Shown: positions 7,842 through 17,153, numbered from the stretch's first letter. The stretch is 64,000 bases of DNA from Salsipaludibacter sp963812245 (GCA_963812245.1 CAWEUK010000002.1:1426001-1490000); one strand, 5' to 3'. Translations and numbers: made by a program. Notes: generated from the sequence alone by a model not told the origin.

Positions 7842-10800
7842 TCAGGCGCCTGACCCTGCGGCGACGATCCCCAGACCCTCGAACAGGTTCGCGACCGCCT
7901 GCCGCTCCTGTGGGTCCTCCGGTTCGCCCCGGTGGTGGTCCAGGTCGAGCAGGTCGCCGCGCAGCAACGCCTCCTCGTGCACCAGGCCGTGCTCGCGGGC
8001 TGCCTGCAGCCCCTCGGCCAGTGCCTGGTGTGCCTCGTCGTGGCGACCAAGCTTCCCGAGGGCGTGGCCGACGACCCGGGCGCGCTGCGGGGTGAACAGG
8101 GCGGCCTGGTCGTCCGCGACGTCGGTTGCTGCGGCCACGATGGCCAGGGCCGCGGAGGGATCCCCGGCTCGCACGTGAGACTCGGCCAGGGCCAGCCTGG
8201 CCTCGTGGGCGAACTGCTGCTGGCCCAGGTCCTCGGCCTGGTCCCGCACGTGTTCGAGCCGCTGTTGGGCAACGTCGAGGTCGTGGCGCTGCAGGGCCAA
8301 CCGACCAAGTTGCAGTTCGGCGTTGACGGCATTGTCACGGTCTCCGGCCGCCGTCAGGACCCGCAGGGATTCCTCGAGCACGGGTTCGGCTTCGTCGAGA
8401 CGACCCTGTGCCACGAGCAGTTCGCCCAGGTTGACACCGGTCATGGCTGCCTGCACGTCGTTGCCGGCACGCACCGACAACTCGCGGCTGCGCGCCACGC
8501 AGTCGACCGCCGTCGTCCAGTCGCCCAGGTAGTAGGCGAAGCCACCCATGTTGTTGACGACGTCGGACGCGCGGTCCAACGAGCCCAGGGACTCGTAGAT
8601 GGCCACGGCCTCCTTCGAGTGGACCGCCAGGTCCGGTTCGCCCAGGACGAAGTGCGCCCAGTCCAGGTTGGCCGAGGCGCGGGCCAGTGCCGCGGGTTCG
8701 TCCGCCGCACGCGCATCCTCGATCGCAGCCTCGGCCAGCCGCAGCACGCTGCGCGGCCGCTGCTGTGCCATGCGGACCGAGGACCGCAGGGCCAGCAGAT
8801 TGGCCCGCAGGGCGCGCGCGTCGTCGTCCATCCGGTCCTGGAGCAGGCCCAGCCCGAGCGTCGTCTCTCGCAGTGCCTGTGGGTATGCGGCCTTTCGCAT
8901 CCGGATCTGGGCCCGGCGGAGCAGTACCTCGCCGCGGAGCAGGGCGTCGTCGCCCAGGTGGCGCATGGCCGTCTTGAGCGAGTGCAGGGCGTCGTCGTAG
9001 CGCCCGGCCCGCTCGAGGACTTCGGCCAACACCGCGGCCACGTGTCCGCGGTCGCGACCGGGCAGGTCCAGATGGCGGGCGGCGTCCAGCGCCCGGCGGT
9101 AGAAGGTTGCTGCATCCTGGTTGGCGAAGATGCGTCTGGCGGTGTCGCCGGCGATGCCCGAGAAGGTCCACGAGTCCGCCCAGCGCTGCGCCCGGTGGTA
9201 GTGCACCGACAGCAGTGCCGCCTGCGACTCTGGCCGGTCGCCGGCGGCCGTGCGGATCGAGTCGCCCACAGCAGCGTGCAGGGCGGCCCGCGTCCGGTAG
9301 GGCAATCCCTCGTAGGCGACATCCCGGGTGAGCGTGTTGTCGAACGCGACCACGCCATCGTCGTCCACCGACACGTACTGGCGCAAACGTGCAAGGGTTC
9401 GATCACGCTGGATGGGCATGGCCTCGTCCGGGGGCAGGACCGATGCCACGTACTCGACGTGGAACGTGCTGCCCAGCACGGCGAGGCGGCGCAGGACGTT
9501 GCGGTCGCCGACTGCCAGGCGGTCGACGCGTGCTGCAATCAACTGCTCGACGGATCCCGGCAGGGTGTCGGCCTGGCCGCCAGCCTGCAGGGCCGCCAGC
9601 AGTTCCAGCAGGAAGAGCGGGCGTCCCTCCCCTCGTTCGACCAGTACCTGCAACTGGCTGGGCAGGAGCGGGTCGTCCGCGCTCGCGGCCACGAGCAGGC
9701 GGGTCGCGGCGTCATCGGTCAGTGGACCCAACTCGACGTGGCGGGACCACAGCACGGGGGTGTCGCCTTCCTGCTCGCTGACTGGTCGTGACGTGAGCAG
9801 GAACAACCACGGTTCGTTGCCCACCACGCGTCCCAGTCCGGCGAGCAGTTCGCGCGAGCTGTCGTCCAGCCAGTGCGTGTCCTCGACCAGGAAGATGGTG
9901 GGTTCTGCCAGGGTCGCTGACAGGACCGCATGGACCGCGTCCCTGGTGCGTGCCGGTCGGAACTGGTCGTCCAGTTCACGGACACGTTCGGAGGGGGGCA
10001 GGTCGATTCCCAGGACCTCGCCCAACAGCGCCAGCCACGGTCGTTGGTCCGGCGCCAACCTGTCCACGACGTCGGTGAGGGCCTGGTCTGCGGGGTCGGA
10101 TGGCGCGATCCCGAGGGCGTGCCTCAGGATGGCCCGGAATGGGAAGTAGGGAGTCGCCGACTGGTAGAGCCGACATTCCGCGCGCACCAGGTGGGTGGGT
10201 CGGGCGCGGTCGAGGAAGGCCTGCAGGACCCGGGACTTGCCCATCCCCACTGGCGCCGTGAGGCCGGTGATGCCCGGCGTACCGGCGGCCGCGCGGGCCC
10301 ATTCCTCACCCAGTGCCTCGACCTCGTCGCGTCGACCGACAAGTGGCAGGCCCTCGTCGTCGCCTGCGCGACTGCCGACGGCGTCGCCCACGGACACTGC
10401 CGGGACCGGCGCTGCCTTGCCCTTGACCTGCAGCGGCGCCAGGGGAGTGGTGGCGAAGGTGGTCCGGGAGGCCGTGAGCACGCCTTCGGTGGCGTACAAC
10501 TCGCCTGCGGGTGCGGCTGCCATGAGTCGTGCAGCCAGGTTCACGACATCGCCCATCACCGTGTAGGTCCGTCGCTGGGACGACCCGACGACACCGCTGA
10601 ACACGTGGCCGCTGTTGACGCCCACCTCGACGGTCAGGTCCCGGTGCTGGGCCAACACCTGCCGCAGGGCCAGCAGCATGCGCTCCTGGTCGTTGCCCGT
10701 GGCCTGCGGGACCCCGGTTGCCAGGATGAGTTTGGCGCCGTTGGGGGCGACGTCGGAAGCCAGGAACGTGACGCCGCGATCATCGGCGGCGCGCTGCACG

Positions 10801-11630
10801 GCAGTGACGAGTTCGTCCAGCGCCGTGGTCGCAGCGGCCGGTCCGCGCGTCACCAGGAAGTCGTCGAGCCCGCCCAGGTGGATGAACGCGATCGTGGCCG
10901 GCCGATGCTCGGGCTCCACCTGGTCCGCCGTGAGCGTGGCGCGAAGTGCCACCGGGACGAACTGGGCAAGGTCGATCGGTGGGCTCTCGGCCGTCTGGAA
11001 TGCCAGGCTTTCGGCATCGGGTTCCCCCCGCAGGAGGACGCCCGGTCCGGCTCGTCGACCGCGGTGCTCGGCGGGCAGGGCCGCGGCGGTATCGGGACTC
11101 AGCAGGACCTGGCCGGCCGCGGCCGCGCTCTCCATCATGACCGTGCGGGTCGTGTCGGGGCCCGCGACCAGGAACTCGCGATGCGACCGACCGACCAGGA
11201 ACATGTCGAAGCGGCCGGTGTGGACGCCGGCCGACATGCGCAGCGAGACGTCGCCGTCCAACGTGGTGAAGGGTCCGATGGCCTTGAGCCGACGCCGCAT
11301 GGCGTACGCGCTCGCCGCTGCCCGCGGGGCGTGCGCCGGTCCCTCGAACAACAACAGCAGTGCGTCGCCCCCGAAACTCAGCAGGTTTGCCCCATGGGCG
11401 TAGGCCTCGCGCAGCAACTGGTCGAACGTGGCATCGATGACCCGCGTGATCTCCTCGGCGCCCACGTTCCCGTGCCGGGCCAGCCGCTCCGAGAGTTGGG
11501 TGAATCCCGACACGTCGACGAAGGCCATCGAGCCGGGAATCTCACGGTGATGGGCGCCGGGCGCTTCGACATCCCAGTAGCGCACCAGCCGCGGCAGGTG
11601 GCGAACCAGCGGGTCGTCCCGGCCCGTCAT
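7842..11630 (-). CDS. Tandem-domain class III adenylate/guanylate cyclase with AAA ATPase and TPR tail
   Basis: 1262 residues. The first cyclase homology domain (about 35-210) has both metal-binding Asp positions: Asp39 in FVDVSGFT and Asp89 in FGGDALLLLF. It lacks the transition-state Asn/Arg. The second domain (about 245-415) is the reverse: its metal positions are His251 and Ala299, but it keeps TYTVMGDVVNLAARL with Asn364 and Arg368. The pair would form a single active site, as in soluble adenylyl cyclases. A STAND/AAA-type ATPase follows (Walker A APVGMGKS near 459-466; Walker B FLVEDTHWLDD), then a long alpha-helical TPR-like region to the C-terminus. It is cytoplasmic, and the ATP/TPR part probably senses a partner or ligand. 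The ATG at 11630 is chosen because homology begins directly after it. The MBL-fold gene lies 7 bases upstream in the same operon. Confidence 0.9.
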   Translation of the reverse strand: MTGRDDPLVRHLPRLVRYWDVEAPGAHHREIPGSMAFVDVSGFTQLSERLARHGNVGAEEITRVIDATFDQLLREAYAHGANLLSFGGDALLLLFEGPAHAPRAAASAYAMRRRLKAIGPFTTLDGDVSLRMSAGVHTGRFDMFLVGRSHREFLVAGPDTTRTVMMESAAAAGQVLLSPDTAAALPAEHRGRRAGPGVLLRGEPDAESLAFQTAESPPIDLAQFVPVALRATLTADQVEPEHRPATIAFIHLGGLDDFLVTRGPAAATTALDELVTAVQRAADDRGVTFLASDVAPNGAKLILATGVPQATGNDQERMLLALRQVLAQHRDLTVEVGVNSGHVFSGVVGSSQRRTYTVMGDVVNLAARLMAAAPAGELYATEGVLTASRTTFATTPLAPLQVKGKAAPVPAVSVGDAVGSRAGDDEGLPLVGRRDEVEALGEEWARAAAGTPGITGLTAPVGMGKSRVLQAFLDRARPTHLVRAECRLYQSATPYFPFRAILRHALGIAPSDPADQALTDVVDRLAPDQRPWLALLGEVLGIDLPPSERVRELDDQFRPARTRDAVHAVLSATLAEPTIFLVEDTHWLDDSSRELLAGLGRVVGNEPWLFLLTSRPVSEQEGDTPVLWSRHVELGPLTDDAATRLLVAASADDPLLPSQLQVLVERGEGRPLFLLELLAALQAGGQADTLPGSVEQLIAARVDRLAVGDRNVLRRLAVLGSTFHVEYVASVLPPDEAMPIQRDRTLARLRQYVSVDDDGVVAFDNTLTRDVAYEGLPYRTRAALHAAVGDSIRTAAGDRPESQAALLSVHYHRAQRWADSWTFSGIAGDTARRIFANQDAATFYRRALDAARHLDLPGRDRGHVAAVLAEVLERAGRYDDALHSLKTAMRHLGDDALLRGEVLLRRAQIRMRKAAYPQALRETTLGLGLLQDRMDDDARALRANLLALRSSVRMAQQRPRSVLRLAEAAIEDARAADEPAALARASANLDWAHFVLGEPDLAVHSKEAVAIYESLGSLDRASDVVNNMGGFAYYLGDWTTAVDCVARSRELSVRAGNDVQAAMTGVNLGELLVAQGRLDEAEPVLEESLRVLTAAGDRDNAVNAELQLGRLALQRHDLDVAQQRLEHVRDQAEDLGQQQFAHEARLALAESHVRAGDPSAALAIVAAATDVADDQAALFTPQRARVVGHALGKLGRHDEAHQALAEGLQAAREHGLVHEEALLRGDLLDLDHHRGEPEDPQERQAVANLFEGLGIVAAGSGA

Positions 11631-11637
11631 CGCCCGT

Positions 11638-12438
11638 TCACTTGGCCCAGAAGCGAGACCCCGGGCGGGCAGCTGTCGTGGACGCGAAGCGTGCCGAGGC
11701 GAGTTCGACCATCGCCTCGACCTGGCTGTCGGTCCGACCCGGATCGTGGCTTGCGAACAACAACTGTTCGACGTCGGCTCGTTGGGCGATGTCGACCGCC
11801 TGCTCCCACGTGCTGTGGCCCCAGCCGCGTTTGTCCTCGAGTTCGTCGGGGCGGTACTGCGTGTCGTGGATGAGCACGCCGGCACCCCGCGCCATCTCCA
11901 CCAGCACGTCGTCGGCGGGCGTGCCGGCCTCGTGGTCGGTGGCGACGACGATGGAGGTGTCCTGGTGGTCGAAGCGGTACCCGCGGCCCCCCTGCGGGTG
12001 GTTGAGGGGGAAGGAACGGGCCGCCACGTCGCCCAGGTCGAAGTGGTCGACGGCGGGGATGAACTCGACGTTCAGGTCCGTGATCGACGCCGGGAACCAC
12101 GGGGGACTGATGGCGTCGCCGATGGCCTGACGTGGGTCGCCCGGACCGATGATGCGCAGTTCGAGGTCGCCGCGCCACATCGGGGCGCACATCGACAGGC
12201 CCTGGATGTGGTCCCAGTGGTAGTGGGTGATGATGATCGTGACGGGCTCGCCCGAGGTGCCGGCGGCTTGCAGCGTGTCGGGCAGGATCCGACGAAGCCC
12301 CGTGCCGGCGTCGATGATGGCGATGAGGGTGCCGTCGTCCTGGTGCAGCGAGTAGCACGTCGTGTCTCCGCCGTACGTGCTGAACTCGGCCGTGCCGACT
12401 GGCATCGACCCCCGCGCCCCGTGGATCTCGATGTACAC
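11638..12438 (-). CDS. Metallo-beta-lactamase-fold hydrolase
   Basis: 266 residues. The zinc motif HYHWDH (HxHxDH) in THYHWDHIQGL is intact, and later metal-ligand regions (ATDHE, LIHDTQY, FASHD) are present. The opening IHGARGSMP..T..FSTYGGDTTCY and DAGTGLR match a subgroup of MBL hydrolases I recall as TaR3/PhnP-like, often annotated only as MBL-fold metallo-hydrolase. The GTG at 12438 is chosen because GAGG precedes it by 5 bases and the first strand follows immediately. It is the first gene of a two-gene operon with the cyclase. Because some atypical cAMP phosphodiesterases (for example mycobacterial Rv1339) use this fold, a cyclic-nucleotide-degrading role is plausible, but it is inferred from position only. 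Confidence 0.85.
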   Translation of the reverse strand: MYIEIHGARGSMPVGTAEFSTYGGDTTCYSLHQDDGTLIAIIDAGTGLRRILPDTLQAAGTSGEPVTIIITHYHWDHIQGLSMCAPMWRGDLELRIIGPGDPRQAIGDAISPPWFPASITDLNVEFIPAVDHFDLGDVAARSFPLNHPQGGRGYRFDHQDTSIVVATDHEAGTPADDVLVEMARGAGVLIHDTQYRPDELEDKRGWGHSTWEQAVDIAQRADVEQLLFASHDPGRTDSQVEAMVELASARFASTTAARPGSRFWAK

Positions 12439-12682
12439 CTGGACCTCGCATCGTCTCGGATCCCCCGGCGGGAGACTAGCGACACAACTCCGCCACGGGC
12501 GACTCCGACACGGGCGACAGAACTCCGCGGACTGGTGACAGCCCATGGCCGCCGACCCACCGCGGTGGCGGCAGTTCGATGTGCCCTCCCAACCAATGGC
12601 GTACATGACCTCCAATGGAGCGGCCACCGACTAGCGTTGGTCGCCCGGGGGCAATGACGTTGACGTATGCCAAGGAACCGTG

Positions 12683-13723
12683 GTGTTGCTCGTGACTTTT
12701 CGGGACCTGCAGTATCGAGCGCGTCGCGTCGTCGTGGTCACGGTGTTGGTGGGGCTGGTGCTCACGCTGCTGTTCCTGATGACCGGCCTCGTGCACCAAC
12801 TCAACAGTGAGCCGCTCCTGGCCGTCGACGGCATCGGTGCCGATCACTGGGTGGTCGCCGACGGCGTGTCGGGGCCGTTCACGTCGGTGTCGGTGCTGCC
12901 GGTGTCGCTTGAGGAGCAGGTCGCAGACGATGCGTCACCGCTGGTGGTGTCCCGAGGGACCGCCTTCCTCGACGACGGCTCCGACAGCGAGATCATCGTG
13001 TTCGGCCATCGACAGGGCGACCTCGGTTCGCCGCAGGTGGTGGCCGGGACGAACGCGTCCGGACCCGACGAGGTGGTGGTCGACGAGAGCCTGGGTGTTG
13101 CCGTGGGCGATGCCATCGAGGTCGGGCGTCGCGACTACTCCGTCGTCGGGCTGGCGCGCGACGCGACCGTGCTCGCGGGCCTGCCGTTCGTCTTCCTCGA
13201 CCTCGAGTCCGCCCAGCGCCTCTCCTTCGACACTGACCAGGTCGTGTCGGCATTCCTGGTCGACGGCGACCCCGGTGCGGTGGATGGTGCGACCGTGTTG
13301 ACCGCCACCGAGGTCGGCGAGGACGCGCTGGGGCCACTGGAGTCCGCCGTCGCCTCGATCGACCTGATCCGCGCGTTGCTGTGGACGGTGGCCGCCATCG
13401 TCGTCGGCGCGGTGGTCTACCTGTCCGCGCTCGAACGGGAGCGTGACTTCGCGATCATGAAGGCAGTCGGGGCAGGTGCGCGACCGCTGATGGGTGGCCT
13501 CGCCCTGCAGTCGGTCCTGGTCGCCGTGCTGGCGGCCGGATTCGCGGCGATCGTGGCCACGCTCGTCGAGCCGGTGTTCCCCCTGAAGGTGCGCGTCCCC
13601 GACTACGCCTACGTGCAGGTGCCACTGGTGGCCGCCGTGGTCGGACTGCTGGCGGCGATGGTCGGGATCCGCCGGGTCGGCCGCATCGATCCTGCCGCTG
13701 CGTTCGGAGGAGCCGGACGATGA
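12683..13723 (+). CDS. FtsX/MacB-type ABC transporter permease
   Basis: About 346 residues. One N-terminal membrane helix (VVVVTVLVGLVLTLLFLMTGLV), a long extracytoplasmic MacB-PCD-like domain (about 40-225), then three C-terminal helices of the FtsX fold, with the typical YLSALERERDFAIMKAVGA loop between the first two. This is the single-copy FtsX domain plan of LolC/MacB-like permeases acting on lipids or lipoproteins rather than solute importers. The GTG at 12683 is preferred over 12680 because AAGGA lies 6 bases before it. The stop (ATGA) is followed by the ATPase gene. It is divergent from the MBL/cyclase operon. Confidence 0.85.
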   Translation: MLLVTFRDLQYRARRVVVVTVLVGLVLTLLFLMTGLVHQLNSEPLLAVDGIGADHWVVADGVSGPFTSVSVLPVSLEEQVADDASPLVVSRGTAFLDDGSDSEIIVFGHRQGDLGSPQVVAGTNASGPDEVVVDESLGVAVGDAIEVGRRDYSVVGLARDATVLAGLPFVFLDLESAQRLSFDTDQVVSAFLVDGDPGAVDGATVLTATEVGEDALGPLESAVASIDLIRALLWTVAAIVVGAVVYLSALERERDFAIMKAVGAGARPLMGGLALQSVLVAVLAAGFAAIVATLVEPVFPLKVRVPDYAYVQVPLVAAVVGLLAAMVGIRRVGRIDPAAAFGGAGR

Positions 13724-13753
13724 CGACGACAGCCAGCGCGTCGGCACAACGAC

Positions 13754-14827
13754 GTGGACCAGGAAGGTTCCCACGACCTGGTGGTGCGTGACCTCGTGAA
13801 GGAGTACGAGTCCGGCGGCTACAAACTCCGTGTGCTGGACGAGTTGTCATTCGTCGCCCGGCCCGGCGAACTCGTCGTCCTGCTCGGGCCCTCCGGCTCG
13901 GGCAAGACCACCTTGTTGTCATGCATGGGTGGCATGCTGACGCCGACGTCGGGATCGGTCGCGCTGGGTGGTCGTGAGGTCACCACGATGCGCGGTGCGG
14001 AACTGGACGCCTACCGTCGCCAGGACGTGGGATTCGTCTTCCAGGGGTTCAACCTGCTCCCGTCGCTCACTGCCCGCGAGAACGTCGCGATGCCGCTCAT
14101 GGTGACCCGGACCGCTTCGCGTGCCCGCGCCATGGAGCGCGCGACCGAACTGCTCCGTGTGGTCGGCCTCGAGGACCGCATGGACCATCGCCCCTCGCAC
14201 CTCTCGGGCGGCCAACAGCAGCGTGTCGCAGTGGCACGGGGGCTGGTGACGGACCCGGTCCTGTTGCTGGCCGACGAGCCGACCGCGAACCTCGACCACA
14301 TCCAGGCGCAATCGGTGATCCGCCTGCTCACCGAACTGCGCGACGACGGCCGCATCATCGTCGTGTCGTCGCACGATGCGCGCCTGATGCCCGTGGCGGA
14401 TCGGGTCGTGCAGATGTCGGGTGAGGCGGATCCGGCCGTGGCTGGCGCGACCACCGTCTCCTACGCGCCGGGCGAAGTGGTGTTCCACCAGAATGACCAT
14501 GCAAGCCTGGTCTTCGTCATCGAGGAGGGTGAGGCGGAGGTCTATCGCGAACTGGCCGATGGTGGCGAGGAACAGCTCGCGATCCTGGGCCCGGGCCAAT
14601 ACTTCGGCGAGCTCGGTGCGATGCTGGGCTTTCCCAGGTCTGCCTCCGTGCGGGCCGTCGGTGAACTCCGGCTCACCTCGCACTCGCCGCACGGGTTCCG
14701 CCTGCTGCTCGAGCGTCGCGGTGGGATCGCTGGCGACGAACCTGCGTCCGCCGACGCGCCGCCAACCATCGATCGGCGCCTGCCGAGTGATCCCGCCGCT
14801 GGTCCGGACGAAGTGGTTGGCCAGTGA
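13754..14827 (+). CDS. ABC transporter ATPase fused to a cyclic-nucleotide-binding domain
   Basis: 357 residues. The N-terminal 220 residues are a LolD/MacB-type ATPase: Walker A GPSGSGKTT, signature LSGGQQQRVAVARG, Walker B VLLLADEPTANLD, H-loop SSHD. A complete cNMP-binding domain follows (about 235-320) whose phosphate-binding cassette YFGELGAMLGFPRSASV keeps the Gly-Glu and the Arg that hold cyclic-nucleotide phosphate. Transport may thus be gated by cAMP or cGMP. The GTG at 13754 is the first workable in-frame start. An ATG at 13720 overlapping the permease stop opens only a 23-codon out-of-frame peptide. I recall M. tuberculosis Rv2564 with a similar ATPase-cNBD fusion next to Rv2563 and Rv2565. 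Confidence 0.9.
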   Translation: MDQEGSHDLVVRDLVKEYESGGYKLRVLDELSFVARPGELVVLLGPSGSGKTTLLSCMGGMLTPTSGSVALGGREVTTMRGAELDAYRRQDVGFVFQGFNLLPSLTARENVAMPLMVTRTASRARAMERATELLRVVGLEDRMDHRPSHLSGGQQQRVAVARGLVTDPVLLLADEPTANLDHIQAQSVIRLLTELRDDGRIIVVSSHDARLMPVADRVVQMSGEADPAVAGATTVSYAPGEVVFHQNDHASLVFVIEEGEAEVYRELADGGEEQLAILGPGQYFGELGAMLGFPRSASVRAVGELRLTSHSPHGFRLLLERRGGIAGDEPASADAPPTIDRRLPSDPAAGPDEVVGQ

Positions 14828-17022
14828 CGGAGGGCATCGTCCCGGTCGCCGGCGTCGGTGCAGAACTGTTCGAGCGTCTGGGCGACGAGGTCAGCGTGCG
14901 CGACGTCGTCGTCGGTGAGGTGGTCATCCGCCACGGACGGCCCGCGGACGGGCTCTACCGCGTGCTGTCCGGTCGGCTGACCGCGACCGTGCGGCGCGGC
15001 GGTGTCGACGTCCAGCTCGGCGTGCTCGAACCGGGTGACGTGGCCGGTGAGATCAGCCTGTTGGCCGGGGGTGTGTCGACTGCGACGGTGACCGCCTCCC
15101 AGGACACCAGGGTCGCCTTCGTGCCTGCGGCGACGGCTCGGATCGCCGTCGAGAAGCAGCCGGATGCCATGCAGCGGCTGGCGGCCGCGGCCGCCGAACG
15201 TGTCGACCGCAATGCCGTCGTCATGCTGCTGGCCGACATCACCGACACCCTCGCCCTGGACGAACTCGCCGCGGCTGCAGCTGAACTGGATCTGCGGCGT
15301 CTGCGCTCCGGTCAGACCCTCGTCGCCGAGGGGGACGAGGCGGATTCGGCGTTCCTGGTCGTGTCGGGGCAACTCGCGGTCACGGTGACGGACGTGGATG
15401 GCGCAGCGCATGAGGTGGAGCGGCTCGGTCGTGGACAGATGGTCGGGGAAGCTGCCCTGTTCGACGCGGCCCGTCGCACGGCAACGGTGATCGCAGCGCG
15501 TGACACGGTCGTTGCCGAGCTGCGCACCGAGGTCTTTCACCGGATGCTGGCACGCGACCCTGCGACGATGGCTCGCGTCACTCGCCTGATGGTGGAACGG
15601 ATGGCTCGACAGCGTCAGCCGTCGCGGCCGGCGGTCTCCACGCTCGCCGTGGTGACGGCGACGCCGATGCTCAGTGCGCGTGTGGTCACCACCCAGGTCG
15701 TCGAGGTGCTCGAGACCTTCGGACCCGTGGCCCACGTGACGGCTGCCCGGGTCAACACCGACCTCGAACATGCCGGCATTGCCGACAGCTCCCACGACAG
15801 CCCGGCTGGCCGCAGGTTGGTGAGCCACCTCCACGAGGTCGAACTGGCCCACGAGGTGACCGTGCTGGAGGTCGGCACCGACGCGGGGGAGTGGAGCCGG
15901 ACTGCTCTGGGGATGGCCGATCGAGTGCTCGTGGTGGTGGCGGCCGACCCGACCGCGGCCGAGCGCGACGCCGTCGTGGAGACGGTCGCTCGAGCCGGGG
16001 CCACCACCCCGGTCAATGCGGTCGTGATGCACGCCGAGGAGACGAATCAGCCACGCGGCTCGGCCGAACTCCGGATCGCGCTGGGCGTCGATCGACTGCT
16101 GCACGCACGGATGGGTCGGCGCGAGGACCTGGCCCGCGCCACGCGGATCACGGCCGGTCGCGCGGTGGGGCTGACGCTGGGTGGTGGTGGTGCCCGCGGG
16201 TTCGCCCACGTCGGCGTCCAGCAAGTCCTGCGAGATCGAGGGGTCCCGATCGACATCGTGGCGGGATCGTCCATCGGTTCCCCGATCGCCGGGGGCATGG
16301 CCTGCGGTCTGCTCCCCGACTCGTTCGTGCCCGTACTGCATCGGCTCTTCGACGGCCTGCTCGACTACACCGTGCCCGTCGTGTCCCTGGTCAAGGGCGA
16401 GCGCATCACCCGGTCGATCGAGGAGCAGTTCGCCGGCTGGGACTTCGAGGACACGTGGATCCCGTTCGTGTGCGTGTCGACCAACCTGACACGGTCGCGG
16501 ACACGCGTGCACCGATCCGGCCCGATTGCTCCCGCGGTTCGGGCCAGCGTCGCGATTCCCGGCGTGCTGCCGCCGGTGCCCGACGGTGAGGACCTGCTCG
16601 TGGACGGCGGTGTGTTGAACAACCTGCCGGTGGACGTGCTCGCGGACGAAGGCGTCTGCGGCACCATCATCGCCGTCGACGTCGCACCCCCGATCGGTCC
16701 CCGGGCGCGGTCCGACTTCGGGTTGTCGGTGTCGGGGTGGAGCGCACTGCGAGCGTCGGTGGGTCGAGGCCGCAGCGGCTATCCCGGCATCACGTCGGTG
16801 TTGATGCGGGCCATGCTGGTCGGATCACAACGCCACCTCGCGGCCGTGCTGGAAGACGCCAACGTCGACCTGCTCCTGGAACTGAACCTGACCGGTGTCG
16901 GACTGTTGGAGTTCGAGACGGTCGACCCCGTCGTCGCCCGCGGTGCCGAACTGGCTGCGCCGCTGGTCGATGACTGGCTGGACCGGACCGGCGGGTGGGC
17001 GGCGACGAAGCCCACTCGCTGA
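14824..17022 (+). CDS. NTE-like patatin phospholipase with two cyclic-nucleotide-binding domains
   Basis: 732 residues, with GTG overlapping the ATPase stop (GTGA). Two cNMP-binding domains lie in the N-terminal 270 residues. The first cassette (GEISLLAGGVSTATV) has lost the phosphate-binding Arg; the second (GEAALFDAARRTATV) keeps it. The patatin domain starts near residue 450 with the oxyanion loop GGGGARG, nucleophile Ser483 in GSSIG, and catalytic Asp594 in DGGVLNNLP, so the Ser-Asp dyad is complete. This is the plan of neuropathy-target-esterase-like lysophospholipases (Rv2565 and Rv3239c type), which act on membrane lipids. Linkage to a LolC/MacB-like transporter suggests lipid remodelling or export controlled by cyclic nucleotide. 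Confidence 0.92.
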   Translation: MTEGIVPVAGVGAELFERLGDEVSVRDVVVGEVVIRHGRPADGLYRVLSGRLTATVRRGGVDVQLGVLEPGDVAGEISLLAGGVSTATVTASQDTRVAFVPAATARIAVEKQPDAMQRLAAAAAERVDRNAVVMLLADITDTLALDELAAAAAELDLRRLRSGQTLVAEGDEADSAFLVVSGQLAVTVTDVDGAAHEVERLGRGQMVGEAALFDAARRTATVIAARDTVVAELRTEVFHRMLARDPATMARVTRLMVERMARQRQPSRPAVSTLAVVTATPMLSARVVTTQVVEVLETFGPVAHVTAARVNTDLEHAGIADSSHDSPAGRRLVSHLHEVELAHEVTVLEVGTDAGEWSRTALGMADRVLVVVAADPTAAERDAVVETVARAGATTPVNAVVMHAEETNQPRGSAELRIALGVDRLLHARMGRREDLARATRITAGRAVGLTLGGGGARGFAHVGVQQVLRDRGVPIDIVAGSSIGSPIAGGMACGLLPDSFVPVLHRLFDGLLDYTVPVVSLVKGERITRSIEEQFAGWDFEDTWIPFVCVSTNLTRSRTRVHRSGPIAPAVRASVAIPGVLPPVPDGEDLLVDGGVLNNLPVDVLADEGVCGTIIAVDVAPPIGPRARSDFGLSVSGWSALRASVGRGRSGYPGITSVLMRAMLVGSQRHLAAVLEDANVDLLLELNLTGVGLLEFETVDPVVARGAELAAPLVDDWLDRTGGWAATKPTR

Positions 17023-17126
17023 TACGGAGGACGGTCGACGTGGGCGGGGATCACGGGTCCTCGCCGCCCGGCCATGACGAGGGCGCGAGTGGGAGTCCAG
17101 GGGAACGCACACCCTCGTGACCCGAA

Positions 17127-17143
17127 TGCCGGTTGACCCGGCA
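17127..17143. terminator. Hairpin between convergent patatin and DUF2071 genes
   Basis: TGCCGG (17127-17132), loop TTGAC, CCGGCA (17138-17143) form a 6-bp GC-rich stem. It lies 10 bases past the stop of the minus-strand DUF2071 gene and about 105 bases past the patatin stop, with no T-run. It is a plausible terminator for the DUF2071 transcript and perhaps the opposing operon. Confidence 0.45.
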
Positions 17144-17153
17144 CGCAGGCTCG

